NCBI RefSeq assembly: GCF_001542405.1
Contig: NZ_LNCD01000033.1
Span: 165,770-229,769 of the forward strand
Source of the DNA: Rhizobium altiplani
Lineage (GTDB): Bacteria; Pseudomonadota; Alphaproteobacteria; Rhizobiales; Rhizobiaceae
Reading direction: 5' to 3'
DNA: 64,000 nucleotides
A program made the position numbers and the translations under genes. Within the stretch, counting starts at the first letter, position 1; the number at the start of each line of letters is the position of its first letter. The notes under the pieces are model-generated. The model made no database searches. It was not told the DNA's origin and worked only from the letters and a program-made list of their open reading frames with translations. This document shows, in pieces, positions 27,242 through 36,632 of the stretch.

Positions 27242-29401
27242 TTACCAGGTCTTGCTCAACTTGAACCATACGGTGCGCGCGTCGCCGTAGCCGCAGGTGA
27301 ATTCGCCGCCGCAGCCCTTCACATATTCCTTGTCGAAAAGGTTGGTGACGTTGACGGAGCCTTCCCAGCCTTCCTTCTTGTAGCGGATCGCCGCGTCAAA
27401 CACGGTTGCATCAGGAACCTTCAACGTGTTCAGCCGATCTGCCCAGCTTTCGCCCTGGTAACGCACGCCGCCTCCGACGCTGACACCCTCCAATGCGCCC
27501 TGCGTTACCGTATAGTCGACCCACAGTGCGGCGGTCGTATCGGGTACAAGATAGGGCTTCTTGCCAACATAGGCTGCGACAATGTCCTCCTTCACTTCGA
27601 GATCGGTGTAGGAGAACGAGCCGAGAAGCTTCCAATTGTCGTTGAGGTTGATCTTGGCCTCCAGCTCGATACCGCGGGATTCGACTTCGCCGATCTGATT
27701 GGCAAGGAAAGTCGCCGGGTCAGTCACGACGACGTTGCGACGGTTCAACTGGAAGAGCGAGGCCGTGAATGTGCCGTCGATAAAGGTCGGGTCGTACTTC
27801 AGGCCAATTTCGTACTGCTCGCCTTCTTCCGGTTCATTGTTCGGGGTGGCGCTCGGAGCGACCGTTGGATTGAAGAAGGTGCCGACGCTGGCGTAAGGCG
27901 TGAGACCATTGTCGAATTCGTAGGCGATGCCGATGCGACCGCTGGCCGCCGAGTTGTCGTAGCTATAGCTGCTATAGGTCGAACTGTAGGCCGTCGGGCG
28001 GTTGTCGGTGTCGGTATTGACGAAATCGTAGCGCCCGTTGAGCGTAATGAGCCAGCCATCGTCGAAGCGGATCTGGTCCTGGGCGTAGATGCCGAGCTGT
28101 TGCTGGGTGATCAGCTGGTTGCTGTAAATCCTGTTGATCGGCTGGGGGGCACCATAGACTGGGTTGACCGGGTCAATGGACGTGGCGAGTGTGGATGCCT
28201 GCACGTTGTCGAGCTGATAGTACTTGTAGTCGAGGCCGACCATGACCTCGTGATCGAGGGCGCCAGTCTGAAAGTCGCCTTCCAGATGGTTGTCGATTGC
28301 GAACGTGTCGACCTCGGAATGCCCTTCGAAGCCGAGACGATTGAGCTGGAAATAGCCCGGATCGAGAGGGTCCGTTGTATTGACATAGCCATAGGCGTAG
28401 GGACCCACCTCGTATTTCTGGAGGTGGCCATAGCGGGCATTCGATGAGAACTTGATGCCGCTGTCGAACTCGTGTTCAAACTCGTAGCCCCCCATCTGCT
28501 GGTCATATCTGCCGGTATCGATGTCCGGTTCACCAGGGAAGAAGGCGCGATCGATCTTGCCAAATGGAGCATCGACCACGGTCCCGACATAGGGGAAAAA
28601 TCCGTTGCCGACGTGAACCTGATTAAGCGCTCCCGCATAGGCCCAGGCCGTGAGCGTCGTGCCATCGTCGGGCGAAACGGTCACCTGCGGCATGATGAAT
28701 CCGCGCAGGTCGTGGGAGAAGTCCGAATAGTTGTCGCCACCCGCGATCTTGCCGGTGAGGCGATAGGTTACCGTGTCACTTTGGCCAAGCTTGTCCGATA
28801 TATCGAAGCCGGTGAAGGCATTTCCGTCGGTGTTGATGCCGACGTCGGTGTAGTAGAAGGGCTCGTCCGTGGGGCGTTTGCGGATATAATTCACGATGCC
28901 GCCAGCGTTGCCTCCGCCATAGAGCACCGATGCCGGACCCTTCAGCACCTCAACCCGCTCCAGCATGAAGGGATCGATCTGGAAGCCACCGAAGCCATAG
29001 GTAAAGAGCTGCAGTCCGTCGAGATAGACGCCAGTCTGCGTCGCGTCGAAACCGCGAATGTAAATCCAGTCGGTGTCGGCATCGACACCGAAAGGAGCAG
29101 CCGTGACACCGGGCGTATAGCGCAACGCCTCGTCGACCTTGTTGACGACGCCGCGGTCGTCCATTTCCTGCCTTCCGATGACGGACACAGCCTGCGGGAC
29201 TTCGTTGAGCGGCGTGTCGGTCTTGGATCCCGTCGTCGTTTCCCTGGCGACGTAGCCCTTTACCGGCCCGATAGCGCCGTTGCCGACGCTCTGGCCCTGA
29301 ACGACGATCGGCGCAAGCGCTGTATCGGCGCTCTCTGCCTGCGCAGCCCCGGCGGCGCAAAGACCAATCATCGCTACGCTCGTGCCCAGAGCGCTTCGCA
29401 T
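27242..29401 (-). CDS. TonB-dependent ferric-hydroxamate receptor (FhuA/FoxA-like)
   Basis: This outer membrane siderophore receptor has 719 residues from ATG 29401, which begins a clean signal peptide (RSALGTSVAMIGLCAAGAAQA). An AAGAGG sequence precedes it; ATGs at 29446 and 29428 are alternatives. Plug domain at about 60-190 (VPQAVSVIGRQEMDDRG, RGFDATQTGVYLDGL, VEVLKGPASVLYG). A 22-strand-type barrel follows, ending TVWFKLSKTW with C-terminal Trp. Neighbouring fhuD/fhuB point to hydroxamates such as ferrichrome or ferrioxamine. Confidence 0.93.
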   Translation of the reverse strand: MRSALGTSVAMIGLCAAGAAQAESADTALAPIVVQGQSVGNGAIGPVKGYVARETTTGSKTDTPLNEVPQAVSVIGRQEMDDRGVVNKVDEALRYTPGVTAAPFGVDADTDWIYIRGFDATQTGVYLDGLQLFTYGFGGFQIDPFMLERVEVLKGPASVLYGGGNAGGIVNYIRKRPTDEPFYYTDVGINTDGNAFTGFDISDKLGQSDTVTYRLTGKIAGGDNYSDFSHDLRGFIMPQVTVSPDDGTTLTAWAYAGALNQVHVGNGFFPYVGTVVDAPFGKIDRAFFPGEPDIDTGRYDQQMGGYEFEHEFDSGIKFSSNARYGHLQKYEVGPYAYGYVNTTDPLDPGYFQLNRLGFEGHSEVDTFAIDNHLEGDFQTGALDHEVMVGLDYKYYQLDNVQASTLATSIDPVNPVYGAPQPINRIYSNQLITQQQLGIYAQDQIRFDDGWLITLNGRYDFVNTDTDNRPTAYSSTYSSYSYDNSAASGRIGIAYEFDNGLTPYASVGTFFNPTVAPSATPNNEPEEGEQYEIGLKYDPTFIDGTFTASLFQLNRRNVVVTDPATFLANQIGEVESRGIELEAKINLNDNWKLLGSFSYTDLEVKEDIVAAYVGKKPYLVPDTTAALWVDYTVTQGALEGVSVGGGVRYQGESWADRLNTLKVPDATVFDAAIRYKKEGWEGSVNVTNLFDKEYVKGCGGEFTCGYGDARTVWFKLSKTW

Positions 29402-29485
29402 GCGCTGCAAACCTCTTACTTCATGCATTCCAAAGACCCCACTCATGCTATTCGTCGGCGGCCGTTAGGCGCCGGCTTAATAAGA

Positions 29486-29500
29486 TGAGCGATTAACTCA
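29486..29500 (-). promoter_or_regulatory. Candidate RirA iron-responsive (IRO) box
   Basis: TGA-N9-TCA (TGAGCGATTAACTCA) lies 85 nt upstream of the receptor start. The known rhizobial RirA-binding IRO box follows the TGA-N9-TCA pattern. The motif is short enough to occur by chance, but its place ahead of a siderophore receptor makes it credible. Confidence 0.45.
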
Positions 29501-29589
29501 AATTTAATGGCCAGGCTTGGCGCGATCGGTGGCGATTGAATGATTTTGGGCGTTTCCAAAATTCGTGGGCAGATCCTTGCAAAAATGCA

Positions 29590-30474
29590 TCACTTGCACT
29601 GCGATCTTTGCCAGCGGGCCGGTGTCGTGCCGACATGTTTGCGAAAGACACGGGTGAAATGCGCCTGATCGGAAAAGCCGGTCTCTACCGCGATGGCTGT
29701 CAACGCCTGTGCCTCATTGCGGAGCAGCTGCTTGGCTCGCTCAAGCCTGGCATTCATTTGCCAATCATGCGGGCTCGTGCCCGTAGAGGCCTTGAACGAA
29801 TGGCTGAAATGCGACTGTGATAGCCCCGTCAGTTCCGCCAGCTCGTAAAGACGTATGTTGCGGGCGCAGTTGTCCTCGATGAACTCGGTGGCGCGCCGCA
29901 ATTGCCACGAAGCCAGGGCACCGCGTTTGCGCGGCGGTGTCTTTGCCATCTTCAGGACGTCGATCAGCAATGAAAGCGCCAGGCCGTCGCCATAGAGATC
30001 GTGGAGTGGAGCTGCGCTTGCTATCTCCGAAGCGATGAGCTCTGCGAGGGCCATGATCCGCTGGTCGAAGAAGAGCAACTGCGGATCTTTCAGCTTTTGC
30101 GGATCGATATCCTCCATCAGCCGCTGGCCGAGGACGTCGGCATCGAAATGGATATCGAGATGGCGCATCGATTGCACGTCCCTGATGTCTACCCAGAGCT
30201 CCATCTCCGCCGGGATATAGGAAATCGGGCTCGCCCGTCGGTCCTGGGGAGCGCCGGCGGCGGTCGAGGAAAGCTTGACGGAGGGGCGGCCGCGTCCGAG
30301 ATGGTCGAGAAGGATGAAGAGGCGCGGATCGCGCGCCACGTAGTGACCACCTGCGTAAGCGCTGCACTCGACATCCCAGAGATCGGCGGTAATGCCGTTC
30401 CAGTTGCGACGCCTGAGCCCGCCAACGACCGAGAAACCCTCGATCGCGTTCTGCATGCGCGGCTGAAATGTCAT
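29590..30474 (-). CDS. AraC-family transcriptional regulator of the siderophore locus
   Basis: The 294-residue regulator has a C-terminal AraC DNA-binding domain at about 195-290: two helix-turn-helix units (LYELAELTGLSQSHFSHSFK and AIAVETGFSDQAHFTRVFRK) and the closing RKHVGTTPARWQ. The N-terminal half is a divergent ligand domain. It lies directly upstream of the receptor on the same strand (gap of 188 nt), so it may activate receptor expression in response to the siderophore, as in FoxR/PchR-type systems. ATG at 30474 is chosen over a start 20 residues earlier. Confidence 0.9.
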   Translation of the reverse strand: MTFQPRMQNAIEGFSVVGGLRRRNWNGITADLWDVECSAYAGGHYVARDPRLFILLDHLGRGRPSVKLSSTAAGAPQDRRASPISYIPAEMELWVDIRDVQSMRHLDIHFDADVLGQRLMEDIDPQKLKDPQLLFFDQRIMALAELIASEIASAAPLHDLYGDGLALSLLIDVLKMAKTPPRKRGALASWQLRRATEFIEDNCARNIRLYELAELTGLSQSHFSHSFKASTGTSPHDWQMNARLERAKQLLRNEAQALTAIAVETGFSDQAHFTRVFRKHVGTTPARWQRSQCK

Positions 30475-30552
30475 GGCGATGTCCTGTCGGCGTAAAACAT
30501 GTGTGTGATTATCAAGTTTATTGCATCGCATCAATCGCCACGTTTCTGTTTT

Positions 30553-32271
30553 TCAGTGGCCCCTCATCTGCGCGTCATGGAGACGGTTGTATGCGCCGCG
30601 TTTGGCGATGAGGTCCTGATGGGTGCCTTGCTCAACAATTCCGTTGGCGTCGACGACGACAATGCGATCCGCACCCTGGATGGTGGCAAGCCGATGAGCG
30701 ATGACCAGCGTCGTGCGTCCCTCAGACAATTCGCTCAGCGATCGCTGTATTGCTCGTTCCGTCTCCGTATCGAGAGCAGACGTCGCTTCGTCGAGGATCA
30801 GGATCGGAGGGTTCTTCAGGAACATGCGGGCAATCGCGACGCGCTGCTTCTGGCCGCCTGAAAGCTTGACGCCGCGCTCGCCGATGACCGTATCGAGACC
30901 GGCGGGAAGGCCCGCAAGCATTTCTTCGAGCCTCGCCCGCCTGGCGGCTTCGAGGATGTCCCTTTCGCTGGCGCCCAGACGGCCGTAGGCGATGTTCTCG
31001 CGAATCGTGCCGCCGAAGAGGAAAACGTCCTGCTGTACGATGCCGATCTGTTGGCGCAGCGACACCTTTGTCATGTCCCTGATGTCGACGCCGTCAATCG
31101 TGATGCGGCCACCGCCGACCTCGTAGAAACGTGGCAACAGCGAACAGATAGTCGTCTTTCCGGCCCCCGAAGGGCCGACGAAGGCAATCGTTTCTCCGGC
31201 ATGGATCGACAGATCGACATGCTCGAACACGGGCGCTTCCGGATTGTATCCAAAAGAGACATCCTCATAGGCGATGGCGCCCTTGAGGTGATCAACCGTA
31301 ATGGCGTCCGGCGCATCGGCGATATCCGGCTCGGTATCGATAAGCTCGGTGAACCGGCGAAAACCGGCGATTCCCTTTGGATAGGTTTCAATGACCGAGT
31401 TGATCTTTTCGACAGGACGGAAAAAGACGCCAACCAGAAGCAGGAAGCCGATGAAGCCGCCGGCCGTCAGGGTACCGGAAAGCACGAAATAGGCTCCGGC
31501 GATCATCACCACCATCTGCGTCAGCCGCATGCTCATGTAGCTCAGCGAACTGCTCGCTGCCATGAGCTTGTAGGCGTCGAGCTTGACGCGCCGGTAGCTC
31601 TGATTGTCTTTTTCGAAAAGTGTGCGCTCGTGGTTCTCGTTGGCGAAGGCCTGCACCACGCGGATACCGCCGACATTTTCCTCGATGCGCGTGTTGAAGT
31701 CGCCAACCCGCTCAAAGAGGCGCCGGAAATTTTGGGTCATGCGGCTGCCGAAGTGGCTCGTCACCCAGGCCGTCAGCGGCACGACGACAGCCGTTATCAG
31801 CGCCAGTTGCCAGTTGACCGAGAACATCAGCAGCAAGGCGCCGGCAAAGGTCATCAGTGCGATGAACAGATCCTCAGGCCCGTGATGGGCGACTTCGCCA
31901 ATCTCTTCAAGATCCTTCGTCAGCCGCCCGACGATGTGCCCGGTCTTCTGGTTGTCGAAATAGCTGAACGACAACTTCTGTATATGATTGAACGCCGCAC
32001 GACGCATGTCGGTTTCGATATTGATACCGAGCATATGGCCCCAATAGGTGACGACCGCCATCAGACCGGTGTTGATCACATAGATCGCAAGAAGGGCCGC
32101 AGACGCCAGCAGGATCAGCAGCCATTCCTGGCTGAGCAAAAGCCGGTCGACGAACAACTTCACGGCCATGGGAAAGCCGAGTTCGAGCAGCCCCGAAACA
32201 ATGGAACAGGAGAAATCGAGAATGAAAAGGCCTCGATAGGGCCGGTAATAGGAGAAGAAGCGACGCAGCAT
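30553..32271 (-). CDS. ABC transporter, fused permease and ATP-binding (MsbA-type)
   Basis: The 572-residue half-transporter has an exporter fold. Six transmembrane helices lie at about 15-300 (type IV permease, FSYFDNQKTGHIVGRLTKD coupling region). The ATPase at about 330-570 has Walker A VGPSGAGKTT, signature KLSGGQKQRVAIAR and Walker B ILILDEATSALD. The family exports lipids, drugs or peptides. Here it sits beside a siderophore uptake locus that lacks a FhuC ATPase; a role in siderophore export or iron release is possible, but it does not have the form of an importer ATPase. Confidence 0.9.
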   Translation of the reverse strand: MLRRFFSYYRPYRGLFILDFSCSIVSGLLELGFPMAVKLFVDRLLLSQEWLLILLASAALLAIYVINTGLMAVVTYWGHMLGINIETDMRRAAFNHIQKLSFSYFDNQKTGHIVGRLTKDLEEIGEVAHHGPEDLFIALMTFAGALLLMFSVNWQLALITAVVVPLTAWVTSHFGSRMTQNFRRLFERVGDFNTRIEENVGGIRVVQAFANENHERTLFEKDNQSYRRVKLDAYKLMAASSSLSYMSMRLTQMVVMIAGAYFVLSGTLTAGGFIGFLLLVGVFFRPVEKINSVIETYPKGIAGFRRFTELIDTEPDIADAPDAITVDHLKGAIAYEDVSFGYNPEAPVFEHVDLSIHAGETIAFVGPSGAGKTTICSLLPRFYEVGGGRITIDGVDIRDMTKVSLRQQIGIVQQDVFLFGGTIRENIAYGRLGASERDILEAARRARLEEMLAGLPAGLDTVIGERGVKLSGGQKQRVAIARMFLKNPPILILDEATSALDTETERAIQRSLSELSEGRTTLVIAHRLATIQGADRIVVVDANGIVEQGTHQDLIAKRGAYNRLHDAQMRGH

Positions 32272-32428
32272 TCAAATACTCGCAAACGAACGGGGATTGG
32301 ACTGGCCGGCCAAGAGCCCGCATCGTGAAAACATGACTGGATTTCTCCATATTGTGGAGCCGCCCGGCTGATAGAGCGTTGCGCGACCAAAAGCAATACG
32401 AAGCGGCTCGAGCCCACAAGAGGCCGGG

Positions 32429-33370
32429 CTAGAGAGGATTGATGTAGTTGGTGATCGCAACCTGGCGAAGCAAGACGCGGCGGATCACATGCGCTGCCTT
32501 GACGTGATCGGTAAAGATTGCGGCGTCACCGGTGCTGCCGGCAGGCAGGGCGGCAGCAAAAGCCGGATCATCGAGACGAATGCGAACGACAAACGGCAGG
32601 CTCTGGATGGCTGTGGGTGCGATTGCCGTGCCTGACGTGCGGGCCTGGCCGCTGGCGACGGCCTGGATCACGCTTTCGACCTTGCCGGTATAGACCTTAC
32701 CTGGCGCGAACTTGAAAGTTGCCTCCACAATCTGGCCAGGCTCGATATAGCGCGCGTTGATCTGCGGAATCTCAACGCCGATGATCGTGTCCGAGGTGTC
32801 AATGAACGCCATGACTGGAGACAACGGCAGGCTGGTTACACGCGCTCCCTTGCTAAGCGCAAGATTGGTGACGTAGCCGTCAGCCGGCGCACGCACCACC
32901 GTCTTGTCAAGATCCCATTGAGCGCCCGCTATCTGGGCCGTCAGCTGTTCGACCTCGGCCTGGCGCTGCTCGACGTCGTAGGTTCGACCGGCACCGCTTG
33001 TCTGCAGCCGTGTCGTCTCTGCCAGTCGTTGCTTGTTGAGGTCCAGCTGCGCCTGAAAGGCGTCGAGCTTCGCTTGATAGGGCAATGGGTCGATCTTGAA
33101 GAGAATGTCGCCGGCCTTGAGTGGGGTATTGGCTACTACCGGCACTTCCGTGACTTCCCCGGCGACATCGGGGACGATTGCGACCGAATTGCGTACCACC
33201 AGCACCTTGCCCTGCGGCGCGCCCCAGCCCATTGGGACGAACAGGCCCATGAGGAGCAGCAGAAGGACCAGGACCGGCGAGACTTTCCAGAACAGATTGA
33301 ACGGTACAATCCGGAATTTCACCAGGCAAAAGAGAATAGCAAGATAGACGTTGAGAAGTACGACGATCAT
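32429..33370 (-). CDS. HlyD-family membrane fusion protein (YiaV-like)
   Basis: The 313-residue periplasmic adaptor has an N-terminal membrane anchor (LLNVYLAILFCLVKF and VSPVLVLLLLLMGLF, about 5-48). A lipoyl half (NSVAIVPDVAGEVTEVPV), a coiled-coil hairpin (about 95-150) and the second lipoyl half (VRAPADGYVTNLALSKGA) follow. It overlaps the DUF3302 gene by 4 nt (ATGA). The pair matches E. coli yiaW-yiaV. No dedicated ABC or RND partner adjoins. Confidence 0.88.
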   Translation of the reverse strand: MIVVLLNVYLAILFCLVKFRIVPFNLFWKVSPVLVLLLLLMGLFVPMGWGAPQGKVLVVRNSVAIVPDVAGEVTEVPVVANTPLKAGDILFKIDPLPYQAKLDAFQAQLDLNKQRLAETTRLQTSGAGRTYDVEQRQAEVEQLTAQIAGAQWDLDKTVVRAPADGYVTNLALSKGARVTSLPLSPVMAFIDTSDTIIGVEIPQINARYIEPGQIVEATFKFAPGKVYTGKVESVIQAVASGQARTSGTAIAPTAIQSLPFVVRIRLDDPAFAAALPAGSTGDAAIFTDHVKAAHVIRRVLLRQVAITNYINPL

Positions 33371-33609
33371 CGCAGTGCCTCCGGCTTCGAGGCATGCGGA
33401 ACGTCAACATAGGCCCAGATCAGGACGAGGGGCCAAAGCACGAAGCCGAGAAAGAGCGTAACCCAGCCGCCGACGGTGACCGCATCCTTCCAGGGATGGT
33501 TCCGGCGCTTGGCGATGATGCCGGGAAGCATCGCCATAAAGACGATAACGAAAGCAGTACTGGCCGTCAGCACGACGAGCACGATCCAGGCGAAGATATC
33601 TATGATCAT
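33367..33609 (-). CDS. DUF3302 inner membrane protein (YiaW-like)
   Basis: The 80-residue protein has two transmembrane helices (FAWIVLVVLTASTAFVIVFM and WVTLFLGFVLWPLVLIWAYV) joined by a basic loop with the family landmark KRRNHPWKDAVTVGGW. It is co-translated with the YiaV-like adaptor through an ATGA overlap. ATG at 33609 is taken because it starts at the first helix. Confidence 0.87.
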   Translation of the reverse strand: MIIDIFAWIVLVVLTASTAFVIVFMAMLPGIIAKRRNHPWKDAVTVGGWVTLFLGFVLWPLVLIWAYVDVPHASKPEALR

Positions 33610-33937
33610 GATGTCATCTCTTCTTGATCCTGGGGAAGCCTGATCTCGTTCAAGCCGTGACGGAAGTACACAACGGTAAACGCTCTCGTAAACGCTGCTC
33701 GCCTGACTATTGAGATGGGCGCCTGGACAAGCGCATTGGCTAGAGTCCTCGTGCGTCTGAAAAGCCGAACACGGCCTCGGATTTCGGAGCGGCTCTCCGT
33801 AGCCTCGACGTCGTCGACGGCGGCCAAACCAAGATGCTCGCCAGCCGACGCTAGAGCAAACGACGGACGTTGCGGTGCCTGTTCGCCCTCGTCGTGGTAA
33901 TATCCCCTCGCTCCCCGTATCAAAAGGCGGGCAGAGG
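33610..33937. other. Intergenic region with a GTAAACGCT direct repeat
   Basis: This 328-nt gap lies between the divergent YiaW-like and cyclase/TPR genes. The only structure I see is GTAAACGCT twice (33676-33684 and 33688-33696), 12 nt apart, roughly one helical turn, which could be a regulator site. Short frames in the gap lack ribosome sites. Confidence 0.35.
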
Positions 33938-36109
33938 ATGGAGAGGCGTCTCACCGCGATACTTTCCGCTGACGTGGTCGGCTATAGCCGTCTCATGGGG
34001 TTGGACGAGTCCGGCACGTTGGAACGGCTGAAGGCCTGCCGCCGGGAGCTGATCGATTCCACGATCGAGAAACACCATGGACGTATCATCAAGCTCATGG
34101 GCGATGGGGCACTCGTCGAATTCACCAGCGTCGTGGATGCAGTCCAATGCGCGGCCACTATCCAGCGCGAAATGTCCGATCGCGACCGCGGCGTTCCGGA
34201 GGACAAACGCATTCGGTTTCGCATCGGTGTCAATCTTGGCGACATCATCGTAGAAGGTGACGACATCTATGGCGACGGCGTCAACATAGCCGCCCGTCTA
34301 CAGGGAAATGCGGAACCTGGCGGCATTCTCATATCAGGCACTGCGTTCGACCACGTAGCGCATAAGGTCGATGTCGGCTTCGCGGCTCTAGGCGAGCAGC
34401 GGTTGAGAAACATAGCAGACCCGGTTCGCGTCTATCGGGTTCTGCTTGACCCGGCCAAGACCGGCACGGTCATCCTCGCCCCTCGGCCGACGCGGGTCGT
34501 GATGTTGTCAGCACTCGCAGCGCTCGCAACGCTATTCATCGCTGTCGCTGCGGCTTTCGTCTGGCAATGGACCGCCTCAGCACAACGGCCATCTCTGGCA
34601 GTGCTGCCCTTTGCCAATTTGAGCGACGACCAGACTCAGGACTACTTCGCCGATGGCATCACGGACGATCTGATTACCGATCTCGCAACGCTTTCGAACC
34701 TTGACGTCATCTCCCAGAATTCCGTGTTTCCCTACAAAGGCAAGTCCCACGACCTGAAGCAGATACGGCATGACCTTGGCGTCCGCTTCGTCGTCGAGGG
34801 CAGCGTGCAGCGGAGCGGCGACCTGATCCGCGTCAACGCGCAACTGATCGATACCGCCAGCGGAAACCATCTGTGGGCGCATCGGTTTGACGGTGGCGCG
34901 GCCGACGTGTTTCAGGTGCAGGACGAGATGGGACGGCAGATCGCCGATGCCCTCGGATTGAAGCTCACCCGCAGCGAGAGCGAACGCATCTCCCGTCCTC
35001 CGACCGCAAATCTCGAAGCCTATGACTACTATCTGCGTGCCGAGCAGGCGGCCCGTACCGGACGCCGTTCTCGGATGCTCGAGGCCCTGGCGCTTTTTGA
35101 CAAGGCGGAAAAATTGGACGGCAGCTTCGCGGAAGCGTTCGCGGCCGATGCGCACGCAAGCGCCTTCGTTTGGCGCATGACATACGACGACGTGCTTCAG
35201 AGCGCGCTGGCGCGCAAAAGGGCCTACGACAAGGCGAGCCGCGCTCTTGCGCTCGATCCCGAGCTTCCGTCGCCTTACGCGGTCCTTGCCATAATGCAGG
35301 CTGTGGACCGACGATACGAGCAGGCGATCGCCTCGGCGCAGAAGGCCGTCGCCCTTGGACCGGCAAATTCCGAGGCCCATATGGCGGTCGCATATGTTCA
35401 ATTGGTCTGGGGCAAGCACGCCGACGCCGCCGCTGCTGTCGAGACAGCTCTAAGGTACGATCCGAATCCCTCCGCCATCGACAGATACACATCCGGAATG
35501 GTGTATTTTCTCCAGCATGACTACGAGAAGGCGACCGACAGCTTCCAACGCGCCCGTGATAGCTCCGAGAACAACGGTGACTTCATCACTCCCCTCGTCA
35601 TGGCATATGTCCGCGCCGGCCGCATCGAGGACGCCCGTGCGACTGTTAAGGAACTATCACGGCTACGGGGCGGCCGCGAGTGCCTGGCCGGATGGCGGCT
35701 CGCAAATGCCAATTTGAGGAGTGAGGATCTTGCGTTTACCCTGGACGCGCTGCGCGATGCCGGCCTGCCTGAGTGGCCGTTCGGCTTCCATGGAGACGAG
35801 CAATCGCGGCTGATGGGTGGAGAAATCGCTTCTACCGTCCTGGGCAAGGTCCTTCGCGGTAAGACCGAACCGTCTAAAGGCCCTGCGATCATGCAGGTCC
35901 AGATGGACGGCAAGGCCGCATTCCGCTCGCCAACCCAGATGATGACCGAGACGGTTTCCGTCAAAGGCGACTTCCTTTGCGAGCAAAGCGAAAACGCCTT
36001 CGGCCAGCCCGACTGCGGTCCGGTCTATAGACACGCCAATCCCGCCGACGGAACGAGCTACGCCTACGTGAACTCGTCCAAGGTCTTTTACTTTTCGGCC
36101 GCTGATTAG
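33938..36109 (+). CDS. Class III adenylate cyclase-domain protein with TolB-like and TPR regions
   Basis: The 723-residue protein has a cyclase homology domain at about 1-165 (RRLTAILSADVVGYSRLM, MGDGALVEF, then GDDIYGDGVNIAARL), one transmembrane helix at about 190-212 (VMLSALAALATLFIAVAAAFVW), a TolB-like region (SLAVLPFANLSDDQTQDYFA) and TPR repeats at about 380-560. This architecture is greatly expanded in rhizobia and links nucleotide signalling to protein contacts. A GGCAGAGG sequence precedes the ATG. Confidence 0.88.
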   Translation: MERRLTAILSADVVGYSRLMGLDESGTLERLKACRRELIDSTIEKHHGRIIKLMGDGALVEFTSVVDAVQCAATIQREMSDRDRGVPEDKRIRFRIGVNLGDIIVEGDDIYGDGVNIAARLQGNAEPGGILISGTAFDHVAHKVDVGFAALGEQRLRNIADPVRVYRVLLDPAKTGTVILAPRPTRVVMLSALAALATLFIAVAAAFVWQWTASAQRPSLAVLPFANLSDDQTQDYFADGITDDLITDLATLSNLDVISQNSVFPYKGKSHDLKQIRHDLGVRFVVEGSVQRSGDLIRVNAQLIDTASGNHLWAHRFDGGAADVFQVQDEMGRQIADALGLKLTRSESERISRPPTANLEAYDYYLRAEQAARTGRRSRMLEALALFDKAEKLDGSFAEAFAADAHASAFVWRMTYDDVLQSALARKRAYDKASRALALDPELPSPYAVLAIMQAVDRRYEQAIASAQKAVALGPANSEAHMAVAYVQLVWGKHADAAAAVETALRYDPNPSAIDRYTSGMVYFLQHDYEKATDSFQRARDSSENNGDFITPLVMAYVRAGRIEDARATVKELSRLRGGRECLAGWRLANANLRSEDLAFTLDALRDAGLPEWPFGFHGDEQSRLMGGEIASTVLGKVLRGKTEPSKGPAIMQVQMDGKAAFRSPTQMMTETVSVKGDFLCEQSENAFGQPDCGPVYRHANPADGTSYAYVNSSKVFYFSAAD

Positions 36110-36122
36110 CTGTCGCTCGGTA

Positions 36123-36619
36123 TCAGTGATACTGATCCCGCTCGAGATCGGCGGCGACCTTCGGCCATGCGGCATCTGCCTTTGCAACGATTTCCGCCGG
36201 ATTGGCGGCAAAGCCCTCCGCGTCCGTCTTGTCATACATCAGGTAAAGCTTGCCGTCGACGATCTTAAAGGCCTCAGGGTCGACGTTGACTGTGACGGAG
36301 CCGTCGCTAACCTCGCCCGTGCAGTAGCCGCCGTACTGAGGTGCGTATTTAAGCGGCTCGCTCATGAACATCTCGCGGTGCTTTGAATTGGCGAAATGCC
36401 ACGGGTGCCCAGCCAGTCGTAGGTGAATTTATCCGAGCCTTTTGTCGCTTTGCCTTCGGTGAAGTAGGCGACCGTGTCGTAACCCATGATGGCAACGCCG
36501 CCGAAGTAGCCCGTGTTCACCGAGTCGTCCGCCATCGCCGGAGATCCTCCAACAGCCCATGCGGCGAGGCCGACGGCTGCTAAAAAACGAAGGCATTGTT
36601 TTCCGCTTCCAGAGTGCAT
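36123..36619 (-). pseudogene. YHS-domain exported protein, frameshifted
   Basis: From ATG 36619 (GAAGAGGAGG upstream) there is a signal peptide, then VNTGYFGGVAIMGYDTVAYF and KFTYDWLGT, a typical YHS start. At about 36400-36410 the frame breaks: the reading frame continues with an unrelated tail, whereas shifting one base restores WHFANSKHREMFMSEP, YAPQYGGYC and the rest to 36123. One missing base explains it. It may be a true pseudogene or a sequencing error. The ankyrin gene precedes it on the same strand. Confidence 0.8.
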
Positions 36620-36632
36620 CTTCGCCTCCTCT

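Noticed and set aside
27161..28447. 428-residue plus-strand open frame
   Set aside because: Antisense to the TonB-dependent receptor, which has full family support.
30553..32271. ABC gene as the missing FhuC
   Set aside because: It carries its own six-helix exporter-type membrane domain, unlike the stand-alone FhuC ATPase.
31051..32328. 425-residue plus-strand open frame
   Set aside because: Antisense to the MsbA-type ABC gene.
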